From Balneola sp. EhC07 (lineage in GTDB: Bacteria > Bacteroidota > Rhodothermia > Balneolales > Balneolaceae), in NCBI RefSeq assembly GCF_001650905.1, contig NZ_LXYG01000012.1, positions 62,001-126,000 of the forward strand: a stretch of 64,000 nucleotides of DNA. Reading direction: 5' to 3'. A program made the translations under genes and the position numbers. Below, piece by piece: positions 25,052 through 32,831 of this stretch (positions are counted from its first letter, which is position 1; each line of letters starts with the position of its first letter). The notes under the pieces are model-generated. The model was given only the letters and a program-made list of their open reading frames with translations, did no database searches and was not told the DNA's origin.

Positions 25052-25717
25052 ATGAAAAGAATGTTACTAGTTTTAAGTTTTAGCATAATAAGTTTTACAG
25101 CTACTGCTCAGATAGATTACGGTAATGACATTCAACCAATTTTTACTAGTAATTGTAATTCTTGTCATAGCGCCGGTCAGAATAGCTTCAATTCAAGTTC
25201 TTATTCTGCGGTAATGGCGAGTACAAGTCCTTCCAGCACGTATGATAGTAAGCATGTAATTCCGAACAATGCTCAGGGGAGTCCTTTGGTGGATAAAATT
25301 GAAGAAAGTCCGGAATTTGGGGATAGAATGCCTCAGGGAGGTCAGCTTTCTACTGATGAGATTGACAAGATCAAACAATGGATTAATGAAGGTGCTCATG
25401 AAGAGGTTCAAACGTCTAATGAGATCGAATCAGACTATCCCGATAAATTTGAACTTCTCGGCAACTATCCGAATCCATTTAACCCAAGTACAGTAGTACA
25501 GTTTCGATCACCTGTAAGTACAGAATTTCGGATCACTGTTTATAATGCGAACGGGCAACAAGTAAATTCATTGACCGGAAGAACAGTTATTGGAGAGAAC
25601 GATTTCACAGTTAATCTTTCCGATCAACCAAGTGGGGTTTATTTTTACAGAATCAGAGCAACTTCGAATGTATCAAACAGTTTTATTGGTTCCGGAAAAA
25701 TGACACTGATCAAATAA
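25052..25717 (+). CDS. Secreted c-type-cytochrome-like protein with T9SS tail
   Basis: A 221-residue secreted protein. A cleavable signal ends near TATAQ (20). Residues 22-115 form a small cytochrome-like domain of the planctomycete-cytochrome type: heme motif CNSCH (35-39), later GDRMPQGGQLS with a possible Met ligand, and KIKQWINEGA. The C-terminus is a T9SS type A sorting domain with LGNYPNPFNPSTVVQF and SGVYFYRIRA, so it should be exported by the type IX system and attached to the cell surface or released. The ATG is preceded by AAAGGAG, a rare strong ribosome binding site here. The stop lies one base from the convergent recN stop. A surface electron-transfer role is inferred. Confidence 0.9.
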   Translation: MKRMLLVLSFSIISFTATAQIDYGNDIQPIFTSNCNSCHSAGQNSFNSSSYSAVMASTSPSSTYDSKHVIPNNAQGSPLVDKIEESPEFGDRMPQGGQLSTDEIDKIKQWINEGAHEEVQTSNEIESDYPDKFELLGNYPNPFNPSTVVQFRSPVSTEFRITVYNANGQQVNSLTGRTVIGENDFTVNLSDQPSGVYFYRIRATSNVSNSFIGSGKMTLIK

Positions 25718-25718
25718 A

Positions 25719-27425
25719 TCAGTTCTTAAAAGTGTTCCGTGAGATCAGTTCTTCGGCACTTTTAAGAGAATTTTCTGAAATCTCAGAACCACTCATAAGA
25801 CTTGCTACTTCGCGAATATGTTCTTCATTGGAAAGGGACAGTATTCGTGTAATGGTTCGGTCTTCAGTTTCCTGCTTATCCACCTTGTAGTGATGGTGCG
25901 CCTGACTCGCTATTTGTGGTTGATGAGTTATGGCTATGATCTGACAATGATTAGATAACTTCCGCATTGCCCGGCCTACTTTTTCTGAAACTTCGCCGCT
26001 GATACCGGTATCAATTTCATCAAAGATCATTACCGGCAAGCTTTGTTCTTTGGCCAGAATAGATTTCAATGCCAGCATTACTCTGCTTATCTCTCCGCCC
26101 GATGCAATTTTTGCGAGAGGTTTAGGTTCTTCACCTTTATTCGTTGAGATGAATATTCGGATATCATCGCAACCCAATTCGGTGCATTCTACCTTTTGTC
26201 CATCTATATCTACCCAGCCGTTGTTTGCAAATAGCCATTCAACAGAAACTTTCAGATTTGCATGTTGAATTCCTAATTGAGCAAGCTCGATCTGAATTTG
26301 TTCTGATAAATGCTCTCCGATCTGTGTTCTTTTGTTATGAAGTTGTTTAGCAGAGTGAGCTAATTTTATCTGTTGATCTGATATGGATTGTTCAATTTTT
26401 TCAATTTCCAGATCAAAGTTATCAGCAATAGACAGTTCTCTTTGAATCTCATTCAAGTATTTAATCAGCTCCGGAATATCCCGCTGATATTTCTTTTGAA
26501 TTCGATTCAGCTCACTTTGTCGTTGACGAAGTTCTTCCAATCTGTTCGGGTTGAATTCGATCGTACTTCGATATCGTTCTGCAAACTGGATAGCTTCATT
26601 AATACTGACACGGGCAGCATTTATTTCTTCCAGATAAGTTGAAAATTCAGGTTCAATTCTGGTTAGATCTTCAAGATTCAGTTTTAAGTGATTTAATAGC
26701 TGAGAAATATTCCCGTCATCACTTTCTTCCATTTCAGAAATCGCAGCTGCTTTTTGATCAAGCAATTCTGCATTATCCAGAAGATTCATTTCGGCTTCCA
26801 ATTCCTCTTCTTCTTCTACCGAAAGATTTGCGTTTGCTAACTCATTTACCTGAAAGCGATAAAGTTCTGTTTTCTCCTGTAGATCTGATTCTCTTTTCTT
26901 TAATGAAGACAATTCTTTTTGAAGGGACTTCATCTTGCTAAATTCTTTCTGATAGGAATTTAAAACTGGTTCAATTTCTCCAAAACCGTCTATCACACTT
27001 CTGTGATTTTCTTCTTTCAACAAGAGTTGATGGTCGTGTTGTCCGTGCAGATCCACGAGCTGATCCCCAACGGCTTTCAGAACACCAATGTTTACAGGAG
27101 TGTCATTAATAAAAGCTCGACTTCCTGTTTGACGAATTTCTCTTCTCAGGATCAGATAGTCAGCTAACTCAACTTCATTATCTGTGAGTAAATTCTTCAG
27201 AGTTTTGTTTTCAAAATATTTGATAGTCGCTTCAGAGATGGCTTTATCTGCACCACGACGGATGACTTCTGTATCAGCTCGTTCACCCAGGATCATATTC
27301 AACGCACCAATGATGATCGACTTTCCTGCTCCCGTTTGTCCGGTGAGGATATTTAACCCTTGCCCGAAACTAACTTCCAGCTCGTCAATTAAAGCAAAAT
27401 CTTTTATGTGCAATGATTCTATCAT
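25719..27425 (-). CDS. recN: DNA repair protein RecN
   Basis: A 568-residue SMC-like ATPase acting early in double-strand break repair. Walker A is GQTGAGKS (29-36), followed by IIIGALNMILGERAD. The middle is a long coiled coil (about 150-370), and the C-terminal head has LASGGEISRVMLALKSIL (signature) and MIFDEIDTGISGEVSEKVG (Walker B). Length is typical. The gene ends one base from the convergent cytochrome gene and begins two bases from an imperfect 33-bp inverted repeat that frames the upstream four-helix-bundle gene, so its native promoter may have been displaced or lies in that repeat. Confidence 0.97.
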   Translation of the reverse strand: MIESLHIKDFALIDELEVSFGQGLNILTGQTGAGKSIIIGALNMILGERADTEVIRRGADKAISEATIKYFENKTLKNLLTDNEVELADYLILRREIRQTGSRAFINDTPVNIGVLKAVGDQLVDLHGQHDHQLLLKEENHRSVIDGFGEIEPVLNSYQKEFSKMKSLQKELSSLKKRESDLQEKTELYRFQVNELANANLSVEEEEELEAEMNLLDNAELLDQKAAAISEMEESDDGNISQLLNHLKLNLEDLTRIEPEFSTYLEEINAARVSINEAIQFAERYRSTIEFNPNRLEELRQRQSELNRIQKKYQRDIPELIKYLNEIQRELSIADNFDLEIEKIEQSISDQQIKLAHSAKQLHNKRTQIGEHLSEQIQIELAQLGIQHANLKVSVEWLFANNGWVDIDGQKVECTELGCDDIRIFISTNKGEEPKPLAKIASGGEISRVMLALKSILAKEQSLPVMIFDEIDTGISGEVSEKVGRAMRKLSNHCQIIAITHQPQIASQAHHHYKVDKQETEDRTITRILSLSNEEHIREVASLMSGSEISENSLKSAEELISRNTFKN

Positions 27426-27426
27426 T

Positions 27427-27459
27427 GAATTATGAATTTTGGATTATTAATTCTGAATT
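27427..27459 (+). repeat. Left 33-bp inverted repeat of the four-helix-bundle cassette
   Basis: An AT-rich 33-bp sequence beginning GAATTATGAATTTTGGATTA. It matches the reverse complement of 27804-27836 at 27 of 33 positions. It covers the stop of the four-helix-bundle gene and ends two bases from the recN start. Confidence 0.6.
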
Positions 27460-27803
27460 GAAGATTGTGACGTTTTTATAATTGATGTTATAATTCTGAT
27501 TATCTGATCAATTTCATTCAAGTATAAAGATACATCAATATTAGTCAAATCACTTTTTTGAAGAAGTTTTAACCAATAGGCTGTTTCTCTGGCTTCTTTA
27601 GATGAAATAGACATTTTATGAATAAAATCTTTTCTGGATTGTGCGGCAATGGCTTCCTCAATATTTGCACCAATGCTCGTCCCACTTCTTAGCAGTTGTT
27701 TTGATAGTACATATTCTCTCTCTTTTTTTAAGGATATATATAGCTGGATTATTGATAAAGAGAAATCAAAACTTTTCTGTTGTATAAGGTTATCTTTAGG
27801 CAT
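27447..27803 (-). CDS. Four-helix-bundle protein (S23/IVS-encoded family)
   Basis: A 118-residue all-helical protein of the family first found in intervening sequences of 23S rRNA genes (TIGR02436-like; related to the Avd accessory protein of diversity-generating retroelements). Typical blocks: FDFSLSIIQLYISLK, VLSKQLLRSGTSIGANIEEA and ISSKEARETAYWLKLL. The basic outer face of such proteins can bind nucleic acid. Here it is not in an rRNA gene but between recN and rluD, framed by 33-bp imperfect inverted repeats that begin right at its start codon and cover its stop. No reverse transcriptase or variable repeat is nearby. Function unknown. Confidence 0.9.
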   Translation of the reverse strand: MPKDNLIQQKSFDFSLSIIQLYISLKKEREYVLSKQLLRSGTSIGANIEEAIAAQSRKDFIHKMSISSKEARETAYWLKLLQKSDLTNIDVSLYLNEIDQIIRIITSIIKTSQSSIQN

Positions 27804-27836
27804 AATTCAAAATTTAGAATCAAAAATTTAAAATTC
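27804..27836 (-). repeat. Right 33-bp inverted repeat of the four-helix-bundle cassette
   Basis: Counterpart of 27427-27459, starting one base upstream of the four-helix-bundle ATG. Its reverse complement begins GAATTTTAAATTTTTGATTC. Six differences in 33 positions separate the arms. Confidence 0.6.
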
Positions 27837-27884
27837 TCTATAGTTAGACAGCTTGGAGTCATAATCCTTACAAAAAAAGATAAA

Positions 27885-28892
27885 GTGAGTAGAGAAGAAG
27901 AAAAGAAAACCACAGTTTACGAATTCAAAGTACCGGAAGGTCAACAGGAATCGATTCGCCTTGATGTGTATATCACAAACTTCGTTGAAAATGCTACCCG
28001 AACCAAAGTTCAGGAAGCTATTAAGGACGGATATGTTCAGGTAAACGGGAAAAAAGAAAAACCATCTTATAAAATGTTACCGGGTGATGAGATCTTTATC
28101 GAATTACCAAAAGCTCCGCCTCCCGAAGCTGTCGCTGAAAAACTGGATATCAATATTGTATATGAAGATGACGATATCATTTTGGTGAATAAAGAAGCCG
28201 GAATGGTAGTTCATCCTGCTTATGCCAACTGGACGGGGACCTTGGTGAACGGATTGATGTATCACGTAGACGAACTAGCCGAAAATGAGGATAATGATCT
28301 TCGCCCGGGAATTGTGCACCGTCTGGATAAAGACACCAGCGGATTATTGGTAGTGGCTAAAAACGATGAAGCCCTCGCAAATCTCTCCGCGAAGTTTGCA
28401 GAAAAAGATGTAGAACGAACATATTGGGCGATAGTTTGGGGAACTCCAAAAGAGGAGGGAACCATTGAAGGAGACATCGGCCGTTCCAGACACGATCGTA
28501 AATTGATGACGGTGTTACCGGAAGGAAAAGGCAAGCACGCCGTTACTCATTGGAAAGTTCTTGAATATTTTGATTACCTGAGTTTGGTGGAAGTAAAACT
28601 GGAAACGGGAAGAACACATCAGATCCGGGTTCACTTTAATCATATTGGTCACAACGTATTTGGGGATAAAACCTATGGCGGAACTTCTGTTCGATATGGT
28701 TCCAACACCGGGTCCCGAAAAGTGATGTTCCATAAATTGATCACAGATTTAGACCGACAAGCATTACACGCTAAAACCTTGGGGTTTGAACATCCAACCA
28801 CTGGTGAAAAAGTAAGTTTTGATTCGGAACTACCTGAAGACTTTTCTCATGTTTTGAATATGCTAAGGGAGCACTGCAAAGCGGAGTATTAG
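27885..28892 (+). CDS. rluD: RluD-type 23S rRNA pseudouridine synthase
   Basis: A protein of 335 residues from GTG 27885 that isomerises uridines in 23S rRNA (helix 69 in the RluD case). An S4 RNA-binding domain comes first (RLDVYITNFVENATRTKVQEA, DGYVQVNGK), then the RluA-family catalytic domain with GIVHRLDKDTSGLLVVAKND; the catalytic Asp148 is in HRLDKDTSG. Later blocks are EVKLETGRTHQIRVH and HNVFGDKTYGG. The frame is open further upstream to 27780, but that extension runs into the inverted repeat and gives an AT-rich, atypical peptide, so GTG (KDK-V-SREEE) is the better start. A second, diverged copy of the last 203 bases lies 266 bases downstream. Confidence 0.92.
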   Translation: MSREEEKKTTVYEFKVPEGQQESIRLDVYITNFVENATRTKVQEAIKDGYVQVNGKKEKPSYKMLPGDEIFIELPKAPPPEAVAEKLDINIVYEDDDIILVNKEAGMVVHPAYANWTGTLVNGLMYHVDELAENEDNDLRPGIVHRLDKDTSGLLVVAKNDEALANLSAKFAEKDVERTYWAIVWGTPKEEGTIEGDIGRSRHDRKLMTVLPEGKGKHAVTHWKVLEYFDYLSLVEVKLETGRTHQIRVHFNHIGHNVFGDKTYGGTSVRYGSNTGSRKVMFHKLITDLDRQALHAKTLGFEHPTTGEKVSFDSELPEDFSHVLNMLREHCKAEY

Positions 28893-29158
28893 TTGGATAT
28901 TGAATATTGAACCGAAGAATATTGAATGATGAATCAGGACTTTGTCAATTCGAACTAATGTGAGAAGCTTAGTAATTTTTTGGAGCCTGATGTTTTATGT
29001 TCGGTCGTAGCTCATTCAGAACGAGGAGTAAATTGACAATCCATCTGACGGATATCCCGTCTGATGGATTTCTCTTCTTTGAACGGATACGGCATCGGTC
29101 AGACGGACTTCAGCCGTCAGACCGACTTATCCCGCTCCAAAACTCCGCGTAGGAACGG
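28893..29158. repeat. Spacer with 88-bp two-hairpin repeat
   Basis: The spacer between the rluD stop and the second rluD 3' end. No gene is seen. Bases 29038-29125 are copy 1 of an 88-bp element that recurs at 35523-35610 with 10 differences. The element has two dyads: ATCC-ATCTGACGG with CCGTCTGATGGAT, and GGTCAGACGG with CCGTCAGACC. Just after the rluD stop, TTGAATATTGAA-like short repeats occur. Confidence 0.8.
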
Positions 29159-29361
29159 TTCGTTATGGTTCCAACACCGGGTCCCGAAAAGTGATGTTCC
29201 ATAAATTGATCACAGGTTTAGACCGACAAGCACTCCACGCAAAAACCATGGGTTTTGAACATCCTACTACCGGGGAAAAAGTTAGTTTTGATTCTGAATT
29301 ACCTGAAGACTTTTCTCATGTTTTGAATACGTTGAGAGAGAACTGTAAAGCTGAGTATTAG
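29159..29361 (+). pseudogene. Diverged extra copy of the rluD 3' end
   Basis: This 203-base stretch aligns without gaps to rluD 28690-28892, including the stop codon, with about 21 differences. It would encode GSNTGSRKVMFHKLIT, then FEHPTTGEKVSFDSELPEDF and end CKAEY. Most differences are synonymous; only about five residues change (Asp to Gly, Leu to Met, Met to Thr, His to Asn, plus one at the left edge). It has no start or catalytic part, so it is not a gene. The pattern suggests that it was under selection in a functional allele for most of its divergence. Confidence 0.85.
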
Positions 29362-29402
29362 TTGGGTATTCATGAATAATGAATCCGAAAAGTGTAAAGG
29401 CA

Positions 29403-29819
29403 TCAATCAGAAGTTTTAACAGTGTAAGCTTTATGGATAATAGTCCATTTCCCGTCAGCTTTGGCAAGCATAAAGTAGTCGATAAATGGAGCATCGCGGC
29501 CCGGAATAATGATCTCAGCTTTGGCTACTGCAACATCATTTTCATAATCGATAGATAGAATTTTCCCTTTTCTTCCGGTATCTCTTCCTTCGATAATTCC
29601 ATTTATATAATCCTGGCCAAACCAAACATTAAGTTTGCCATTTCTGATGGAGTAAAGATTCAGATCCGGATGGAAGGCATTTCGTACTTGATCTTGATTA
29701 CCGTAAGATGTGCCCTCTATATAATCATTGATGGTATCTGTTATTAGTTCTTTTTCAGTTTGGGCATGTAATGAGGTTGACAAAAAAAGGGCAAAAGCGA
29801 ATAAGAAAAACTTTTTCAT
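29403..29819 (-). CDS. Secreted NTF2-like (putative lumazine-binding) protein
   Basis: A 138-residue protein with a cleavable signal (MKKFFLFAFALFLSTSLHAQ). The mature part has the SnoaL/NTF2-like cone fold of the putative lumazine-binding family (PF12893): helix ITDTINDYIEGTSYGNQDQVRNAFH, then strands LNLYSIRNGKLNVW and KILSIDYENDVAVAKAEI, and a final FMLAKADGKWTIIHKAYT. No catalytic residues can be named. Its upstream region shares a 46-bp block with the upstream region of the neighbouring secreted hydrolase, so the two genes may be coregulated or share an origin. Confidence 0.85.
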   Translation of the reverse strand: MKKFFLFAFALFLSTSLHAQTEKELITDTINDYIEGTSYGNQDQVRNAFHPDLNLYSIRNGKLNVWFGQDYINGIIEGRDTGRKGKILSIDYENDVAVAKAEIIIPGRDAPFIDYFMLAKADGKWTIIHKAYTVKTSD

Positions 29820-29868
29820 AGGTATGGGTTAATTATTGATGTTTTGTAAAATCTATAAAATGAAAAAC

Positions 29869-29914
29869 TAAAGAACCCAAAAATGGACTTCGGATTTACA
29901 AATCTGAAGAAGAA
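29869..29914 (-). repeat. Upstream block shared by two secreted-protein genes, copy 1
   Basis: 46 bp with four differences from 31221-31266. Copy 2 covers the last codons and stop of the AraC regulator gene and lies just upstream of the hydrolase start; copy 1 lies upstream of the NTF2-like gene. The minus-strand sequence TCAGATTTGTAA keeps the final Asp-Leu-stop codons of the regulator in copy 1. Confidence 0.7.
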
Positions 29915-29946
29915 ATTTGAGAACATTAACCTACAAAGAGTTCGTT

Positions 29947-31171
29947 TTAATATTTGCTCTCTAATGGCTTGGCATTCATTAAGTATTCGTAAAGAGCAGT
30001 CATAAATTCAGTAGTTAACATGCTATGATGGTTTCCTTCAATTTCTACAACGGTAGTTCCTTTCTGCTTAAGTATCTTTATTTCTTCTGTAGACTTTCTT
30101 CCATTCGCTTCATCTTGAGTTGAATAAACGGATATTATTTTTTTAAAATCCTCATCTTCTAGTAGCTTGGTATACTTTTTTTCCATGTTACTTCTAACAA
30201 TCATGGTCAGGTTATCTGCAACTCTATCGAAAGAGGATTTTAAAGGATGTTTATTTGAAATTCCTCCAAAAACAGTTCTAGCAAATGGCTCCTTTCCATT
30301 TTCCCATCTTATGTACTCACCAGAGTTTAGAGTTTCCCAACTGCTGATATCTTCGTCTAAATCCAAGCCCATTAAAACTACTTTTTCCGCCAAATTTTTT
30401 CTAGAGTTAACATATTCCATACTTATAGAAGCTCCGTATGAATGCCCTATTAAAAACACCTTCTTTTTGCGATCAACTAAATATTTAATGACTCTGTCTA
30501 GAATCTCAACACTTTCTGCATTTTCATAAGCACTTTGCTTTTCAGTCAAAATCGGGCTGGATATGATCGTTTTCGGATTCAATATCTGTGCCTGATATGG
30601 GTATATTTTTAGCAGATCTTCATGATTTGGCATTAAGTGTAATCCGTCTCTGGGACCTATATTAAGTTGCAGATCTGGCCCGCCTTGTACGTACACAAAG
30701 GCTATTTCATTTTCCCAATTACCCATTTTACGAAATAAATTTACTGTATCTGGAGGAAGGAGGGTTGGTTGATAAATATTCGGCCTTAAGTAACCAATTT
30801 GATGGAAATGAGCTCTTCCATTAAGTTCAATAGCTTTTCGATAATACTGAATAGATTTTTCGAAATCCTCAACAATCAGATACCCTTCAGCTGCGCTATC
30901 AAATGCATTTGAAGACTCCGGATATAATTGGATGATGAGTTCAAATATTTTTATTGCTTCTTGAGGTTTATTTAAATTATAAAGTAGCCTGTAACCAAAA
31001 GCGTTTAGGCTCTCCTCATCTATTTCAAAATAGTCCGATTTTTTATTTTCGGTCAACCAATCATTAACCTCTTGAACACCGGTTTGAAGTAATTTTTGTT
31101 CTTTATCTATTTGAGCTGAAGTCGGAACAGTTAAAAAAAAAGACAACAGCAAGTAATATCAGGCTTTTCAT
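29947..31171 (-). CDS. Secreted TPR plus alpha/beta-hydrolase protein, probable N-terminal frameshift
   Basis: About 400 residues: two to three TPR-like helices (for example PQEAIKIFELIIQLYPESSNAFD) followed by an alpha/beta-hydrolase domain with the nucleophile elbow IGHSYGASIS and a late EGNHHSM histidine. The good start, ATG at 31171, gives MKSLILLAVVFF, but a run of nine A (31133-31141, T on the coding strand) then throws it out of frame and to a stop after 22 codons. With eight bases the frame joins perfectly to LTVPTSAQIDKEQ, making a normal signal peptide. As written, only a TTG start at 31152 is in frame, giving MLLSFFLTVPTSAQ. Sequencing error, slippage or phase variation are all possible. 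The rest of the frame is intact. Confidence 0.8.
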
Positions 31172-31220
31172 AAAGGAATAATTGAATTGTTGATTCCAGA
31201 AAACCTATCAAAAGAAATCT

Positions 31221-31266
31221 TAAAGAACCCAACATTGAACTTCGGATTTACAAATCTGTAGAAGAA
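31221..31266 (-). repeat. Upstream block shared by two secreted-protein genes, copy 2
   Basis: Partner of 29869-29914, four differences in 46. It includes the end of the AraC-type regulator gene (stop at 31248) and the start of the hydrolase upstream region. Weaker similarity continues toward both downstream start codons. Confidence 0.7.
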
Positions 31267-32318
31267 TTACTCAGATTTTTTTTGAATTCTCCGGGTGTAA
31301 CACCTTTTATCTTTTTAAAAGCAGCATAGAACGTTGAATTCGACTTGAAACCACATTCCTGTCCAATAGCTTCTACAGTAAGAAGGTCATTATTTCTAAG
31401 CATATCTTCAGCAGCGTGTACACGATACTCATTAACAAAGTTCGTAAAGCTTTTGTCCAGATTGCCATTTAAAAACTGAGAGAGATAATTCGGAACAAGG
31501 TTCATTTTGTCTGCCACTTCCGAAAGCTTCAAATCAGGATTTTTATAAAGCTCTTGTTCTTTAAACAACTGCTCAAGCTTTATTGCAATCGAATCGGATT
31601 CTTTAGGGGCGATGGTTTTTGAAGCATATTTTTCCTGAGACTCAAAAAATGGAGCAACTTTTCCTTTCCTTGATACCCAAAGCAATATAGATATGTAGAA
31701 AATAAATGAAAAAGACAGAGCTCCAACAATATATGAAGTATATCCATTTGAGTAGTAGGCAAGGAAGACAACCCAAATACCGGAGACTACATTTACCAAC
31801 CAGATATCCTGACTTCCAATCGCGAATTTTTTAGAGAATATTTTTTTGAATGAGTTTTTTGCTAAGTAACTGGCGCATAGTAAATACAAAAACCATTGAA
31901 TGTACATAAACCAACCAAGTATACCTCCCGCATTTCGATACCAAAGATGACGATGTTCTTGATATGGGTATGTATAACCAATAATGATCATGGCAATAAT
32001 TATTGGAAGAATATGGATCAACCAATTCCAGGATTCATACTTTTTATCTGTTGTTGAACGGACATGCAAGTACAAAAAAGGTCCGATAAGTAAACAAGCT
32101 GTTAATCCAATTTGTATAAATGAACTAGACAATCCCCCATAGAAAAAGAAAAAGGCAGATTTAGTAACCCGAATACTAATTACAAACAAAAGAGAAGATA
32201 GAAGGTAAGTGGTTTCATTTCGTTTCTTGATGAAGAATGCAAAATATACGCTAAGAAAAAGCCCATTTACTCCACCCAGTGCGCTAAATAAAAAAATTAG
32301 TTGGTCTTCTAAACTCAT
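31248..32318 (-). CDS. Membrane-anchored AraC-family regulator
   Basis: A 356-residue protein: the first about 215 residues contain seven or so membrane segments, followed by a linker and a C-terminal AraC/XylS DNA-binding domain with two HTHs (LSEVADKMNLVPNYLSQFLN and VEAIGQECGFKSNSTFYAAF, then KKIKGVTPGEFKKNL). This 7TM-HTH arrangement is common in Bacteroidota and related phyla and probably senses a membrane or extracellular signal. Its stop lies 77 bases from the start of the secreted hydrolase gene on the same strand, so it may be in one unit with it or control it and the NTF2-like gene. Confidence 0.92.
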   Translation of the reverse strand: MSLEDQLIFLFSALGGVNGLFLSVYFAFFIKKRNETTYLLSSLLFVISIRVTKSAFFFFYGGLSSSFIQIGLTACLLIGPFLYLHVRSTTDKKYESWNWLIHILPIIIAMIIIGYTYPYQEHRHLWYRNAGGILGWFMYIQWFLYLLCASYLAKNSFKKIFSKKFAIGSQDIWLVNVVSGIWVVFLAYYSNGYTSYIVGALSFSFIFYISILLWVSRKGKVAPFFESQEKYASKTIAPKESDSIAIKLEQLFKEQELYKNPDLKLSEVADKMNLVPNYLSQFLNGNLDKSFTNFVNEYRVHAAEDMLRNNDLLTVEAIGQECGFKSNSTFYAAFKKIKGVTPGEFKKNLSNSSTDL

Positions 32319-32457
32319 GATTCAATTTCGGTAATCAGAAAGACAATGGGTACTAATTGTTTGTTGTTTTGTTTCAACCTTAGCCAAGGAATGAAATTAC
32401 AAACCGATACTTGAAACTTATTTCTTTCTAAATAGTAGAGGTTATAAATTTTTCTTC

Positions 32458-32465
32458 TATATTTG
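32458..32465 (+). promoter_or_regulatory. -7 box TATATTTG of the PadR-permease operon
   Basis: A perfect TAnnTTTG match 24 bases before ATG 32490. It also overlaps an upstream in-frame TTG codon, which argues for ATG 32490 as the true PadR start. Confidence 0.6.
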
Positions 32466-32489
32466 TTCTACAATTTAGTAATAAACATT

Positions 32490-32831
32490 ATGAAAGAAAC
32501 AAAACTTGGAGATTTTGAAGAAACGCTACTACTCATTGTAGGGATACTTGAAGATGAAGCGTATGCATTCAAAATTGCAGAAGAATTCGAAAATCAATTA
32601 AATCGCTCCGTATCTATCGGGGCAGTTCATTCTACACTAAGCAGACTGGGTGACAAAGGATTTTTGATCTCAGAAATGGGGAAACCTACTGCTGAGCGGG
32701 GTGGTAGACGTAAGCGTATCTATGAAATTACAGGAGCCGGTCAACGAGCACTTAAAGATTCCAGGGATATTAAACTCTCGTTGTGGAGTCAGTTTCCTGC
32801 TTTTGCTGATCTTAAATTCAACGTGGGATAA
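32490..32831 (+). CDS. PadR-family transcriptional regulator
   Basis: A 113-residue winged-helix regulator: LGDFEETLLLIVGILEDEAY, the recognition region VSIGAVHSTLSRLGDKGFL, and the wing GGRRKRIYEITGAGQRAL. The frame extends upstream to a TTG, but that codon is in the -7 box, so ATG 32490 (MKETKLGDFE) is chosen. Its stop directly abuts the start of an ABC-type permease gene. PadR proteins of this kind are regularly paired with such permeases and probably repress the operon until a ligand binds. Confidence 0.93.
   Translation: MKETKLGDFEETLLLIVGILEDEAYAFKIAEEFENQLNRSVSIGAVHSTLSRLGDKGFLISEMGKPTAERGGRRKRIYEITGAGQRALKDSRDIKLSLWSQFPAFADLKFNVG

Noticed and set aside
27447-27803. Diversity-generating retroelement accessory gene (avd)
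   Set aside because: The protein family is related, but no reverse transcriptase, template repeat or variable repeat was found nearby.
27780-27884. N-terminal extension of rluD to 27780
   Set aside because: It reads through the inverted-repeat arm and overlaps the start of the divergent four-helix-bundle gene; the family's S4 domain begins well after the GTG at 27885.
32463-32489. TTG start for the PadR gene
   Set aside because: That codon is inside a perfect -7 promoter box, so it would not be in the transcript; ATG 32490 gives the usual PadR length.
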